From Jaapia argillacea MUCL 33604 (lineage: Eukaryota; Basidiomycota; Agaricomycetes; Jaapiales; Jaapiaceae), in contig KL197712.1 of assembly GCA_000697665.1 (NCBI GenBank), positions 691,412 through 755,411 of the forward strand: 64,000 nucleotides of DNA. The letters are read 5' to 3'. A model generated the notes under the pieces. It saw only the letters and a list, made by a program, of their open reading frames with translations. It did not search any database and was not told where the DNA came from. The translations under genes were made by a program, and so were the position numbers. Positions 62,085 through 64,000 of the stretch are shown here, piece after piece (the first letter of the stretch is position 1; every line of letters begins with the position of its first letter).

Positions 62085-63259
62085 TGTCGGTGGTCTTGGT
62101 GCTCCGTTCTAGTTCATCCTTCCGTTGGGATGTTTCAGTTCAGACGGGAGATGCGGTTCGTCGAAGTCAAGACATGTATGTATTCTGAATCAATCCGACA
62201 TCGGCGAGGGTTGAGACATACGGGAGTGAAAAACTGCACAGACTTTGTCTCGGAAGTCGGCAGGTACAGTGTATCGAGTAACATTATAAAGGAAGGCACG
62301 ACGAGGGTTTAATCCTCACAACAGTACCATCCCTTCCACTCCCAACAACAAAGTCTCTCAACACCTGAAATGTTTTCAACTGTACGAACACCGCTGGCCT
62401 CGCCGTCACTTAAACAAGGCTTTCATCATGCAAAGGCGTACCCTTTCCCTGGTGGAGGACCCCATTCCCCATCAGTGACAGGCCGCATGCCACATACTCC
62501 TCTGCTGCCCCCTGTCCTCCTGGCGTCAACATCGCACGCCAGACCCGTGACCGCACGGGGGCAAGGGTGTGATCGGACATTCTCCGTGTCAGGATATTTT
62601 CCTGAGGTTTTTGTACCGGTCTTGTCTGCAAAAGTTGGACCCATACGAGTGAGTGGCTTCTCGCTCGCCTTCATCTGCGACCTGTCTGACAAAGTCAACA
62701 AGACTCGGGGTGATCGGGCTGAGATGGCAAACAAGCTTATCTCCAACGGACAGACAGCGCGGAAGGCGAGGTGGGCAGAGCGCAAGGCGAACAAGTCGCT
62801 GAGATTGAATCTGACTCCTGCTGTGATCAGCGAGGAGGAGGGCCTGAATAATTCAGTGGCCTCAATGTCGATGACCAAAGTGGGAGGGGAACGGGTAGGA
62901 AATGGAGGCTTCAAAAGAGCCAGTGAACGAGTGTCGACACCGTATCCTCGAGAGCGCTGGTTAGATTAACCCCTCGTCACCGCATGCTGGTCCGTGCGCA
63001 ATACTTGGTTGGTGTCCAAGGAGTCGTAAATAGTTCCGTGAATTGGAATATTGAGCGTTGCTCGGCAAACTTTGTGTGATCGGGTGGCACCTTGAGGCAG
63101 CTAATATTGGGCTAATAAACAAACATCGCGAACGTTGCTTCCGCCCCGCTATCATTCCCCTCTTTCAACCTTGTCCTCAACCGTCATTCTGTAAATTTAC
63201 CGGCATACAGCCACGCAGCCCCATTCTGCAGTGGGCTTGTTCATAGACATCTCGCCATC
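62085..63259. other. Intergenic with one hypothetical ORF
   Basis: Between TSR4 and the gene leaving the right edge. Apart from the 199-codon ORF at 62370-62969, I see only UTR-like sequence and no RNA gene or repeat. Confidence 0.45.
62370..62969 (+). CDS. Hypothetical 199-residue protein
   Basis: An uninterrupted ATG-to-stop frame (MFSTVRTPLASPSLKQGFHH). The N-terminus is rich in Pro, Ser and Gly, then a basic helix-like stretch (NGQTARKARWAERKANKSL) and a Ser/Arg-rich end (ERVSTPYPRERWLD). No domain recognised. A GTGAGT at 62647-62652 could be a splice donor, so the true product may be shorter. The opposite strand is open for 162 codons over the same bases. It could be a lineage-specific nuclear protein or chance; it lies downstream of TSR4 on the same strand. 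Confidence 0.35.
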   Translation: MFSTVRTPLASPSLKQGFHHAKAYPFPGGGPHSPSVTGRMPHTPLLPPVLLASTSHARPVTARGQGCDRTFSVSGYFPEVFVPVLSAKVGPIRVSGFSLAFICDLSDKVNKTRGDRAEMANKLISNGQTARKARWAERKANKSLRLNLTPAVISEEEGLNNSVASMSMTKVGGERVGNGGFKRASERVSTPYPRERWLD

Positions 63260-64000
63260 ATGCTGGCTATCCCAGCACCTCCCTCAAACATCGAGTTTGG
63301 CAACTTTTCAGAAGCAGGGTCATTCCCAGGCAACGAATCCTCCTCTGCTTCCAGATTTCTGCATACTCGCGCGCAATTGTCTGCTATAGCTAGACTGTAC
63401 AAGCCTACGGACAGCTACGACAGCGATGTCGAAGGAGATGACTATTCGCGTGTCAGCCCTTCGTTGGTGTCCAGGGTCGTGGGTCATCTCGACGAGGAGC
63501 GGGAGGACGATCTCAAAGTCTTGTTAAAGGAAACGTTTGGAATGGATGATGACCAGGCAAGTATACTTTTATGCATCCGATGTGACAAAGACTAAGCGCT
63601 GGACGATAAGCTCGAACAACACGTATTAGATCTCATGCACAAACATAGGGACGACATCGCCGGAGTTCCTTTCCTATTCCTTACACCCACTCGGCGACCC
63701 ATTTCTCGCCCGTCTTCTCGGGCTTCATCCCATTCCACTCGCTTGGCTCCCAACAGACCTGAAACGCCCAACTCTGCTCCCAGCTCGCCTCGCGCCTTTG
63801 TCTTTCGTAGACCCCATACCCCTGCCACGTCGCCTCTGGGAATCGGGCAAACTCAAACGACCTCTTATATATCCGCCTTTACCGATTCCAGACCTTCTTC
63901 CCCTACCCCGAGCACTCCGCAGCTGACCCATACATTCGCCAGCAGCTTGCCTGCATCGCCAATGTCGTCGCCTCGTCTTCTTAATGCAAAGGCTTCGGAG
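63260..64000 (+). CDS. Unrecognised protein, 5' part only (runs off right edge)
   Basis: The start is the ATG at 63260 (MLAIPAPPSNIEFGNFSEAG). Exon 1 ends at 63560; exon 2 resumes at 63597 after a 36-bp intron, giving QATLDDKLEQHVLDLM in phase. The stretch SLVSRVVGHLDEEREDDLKVLL through VPFLFLTPTRRP looks like a small helical domain, perhaps CUE-like. It is followed by a long Ser/Pro/Thr-rich region (SRPSSRASSHSTRLAP) open to base 64000. Similar N-termini occur, from memory, in fungal CCCH zinc-finger RNA-binding proteins, but no zinc finger is within the window. Function left open. Confidence 0.8.

Overview
The window looks like nuclear chromosomal DNA of a filamentous basidiomycete, probably an agaricomycete. 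It has densely packed genes on both strands, very short introns (about 40-65 bp, GT..AG), roughly 50% G+C, and fungal-specific gene families: Ecl1, Shr3, Hsk3, a Zn2Cys6 regulator and a fungal-type Bem3-like RhoGAP. The specific genus cannot be told from the sequence alone.

Layout. 1-7.2 kb: four minus-strand genes, namely a sorting nexin of the Snx41/Atg20 type (its end lies off the left edge), the Golgi GDP-mannose transporter VRG4, the small DASH-complex subunit HSK3, and the ribosome-biogenesis factor BFR2. 7.7-11 kb: a long acidic AT-hook protein on the plus strand. 11-13.9 kb: a gene-poor gap holding a 691-bp transposon-like element with terminal inverted repeats flanked by TA. 13.9-18.9 kb: pyruvate carboxylase. 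19.4-22.4 kb: two tandem nitronate monooxygenase paralogues on the minus strand. 23.1-31.6 kb: three plus-strand genes, a PX-PH-RhoGAP protein, the ER chaperone SHR3 and a SET-domain methyltransferase of the SETD6/Rkm type. 31.6-37.1 kb: a 5.5-kb gap with coding-like but unrecognised fragments. 37.1-38.2 kb: an Ecl1-type small zinc protein with a possible overlapping upstream ORF. 38.2-42.5 kb: a second large gap. 42.5-46.6 kb: divergent SMB1 (spliceosomal SmB) and a bacterial-type iron-sulphur L-serine dehydratase. 46.8-48 kb: a PQ-loop membrane protein. 48.3-54.6 kb: clathrin heavy chain. 54.8-59.6 kb: a Rho3-type GTPase and a Zn2Cys6 transcription factor, both minus. 60.5-64 kb: TSR4 (PDCD2-like), a small hypothetical ORF, and the 5' end of an unrecognised gene leaving the right edge.

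Functionally it is mostly housekeeping. A membrane-traffic and polarity theme recurs (Snx41, Vrg4, Shr3, PQ-loop protein, clathrin heavy chain, Rho3 GTPase, Bem3-like RhoGAP), together with ribosome assembly (Bfr2, Tsr4), but nothing shows that these genes are co-regulated. I found no operon-like system, secondary-metabolite cluster or CRISPR. The most unusual items are the TA-flanked inverted-repeat element, the tandem nitronate monooxygenases, a consensus MluI cell-cycle box in the 149-bp gap upstream of HSK3, the overlapping uORF at the Ecl1-type gene, and the two long gaps with coding-like fragments.

Exon boundaries were worked out by eye from splice signals and family conservation. Outer CDS coordinates run from start codon to stop codon and include introns.
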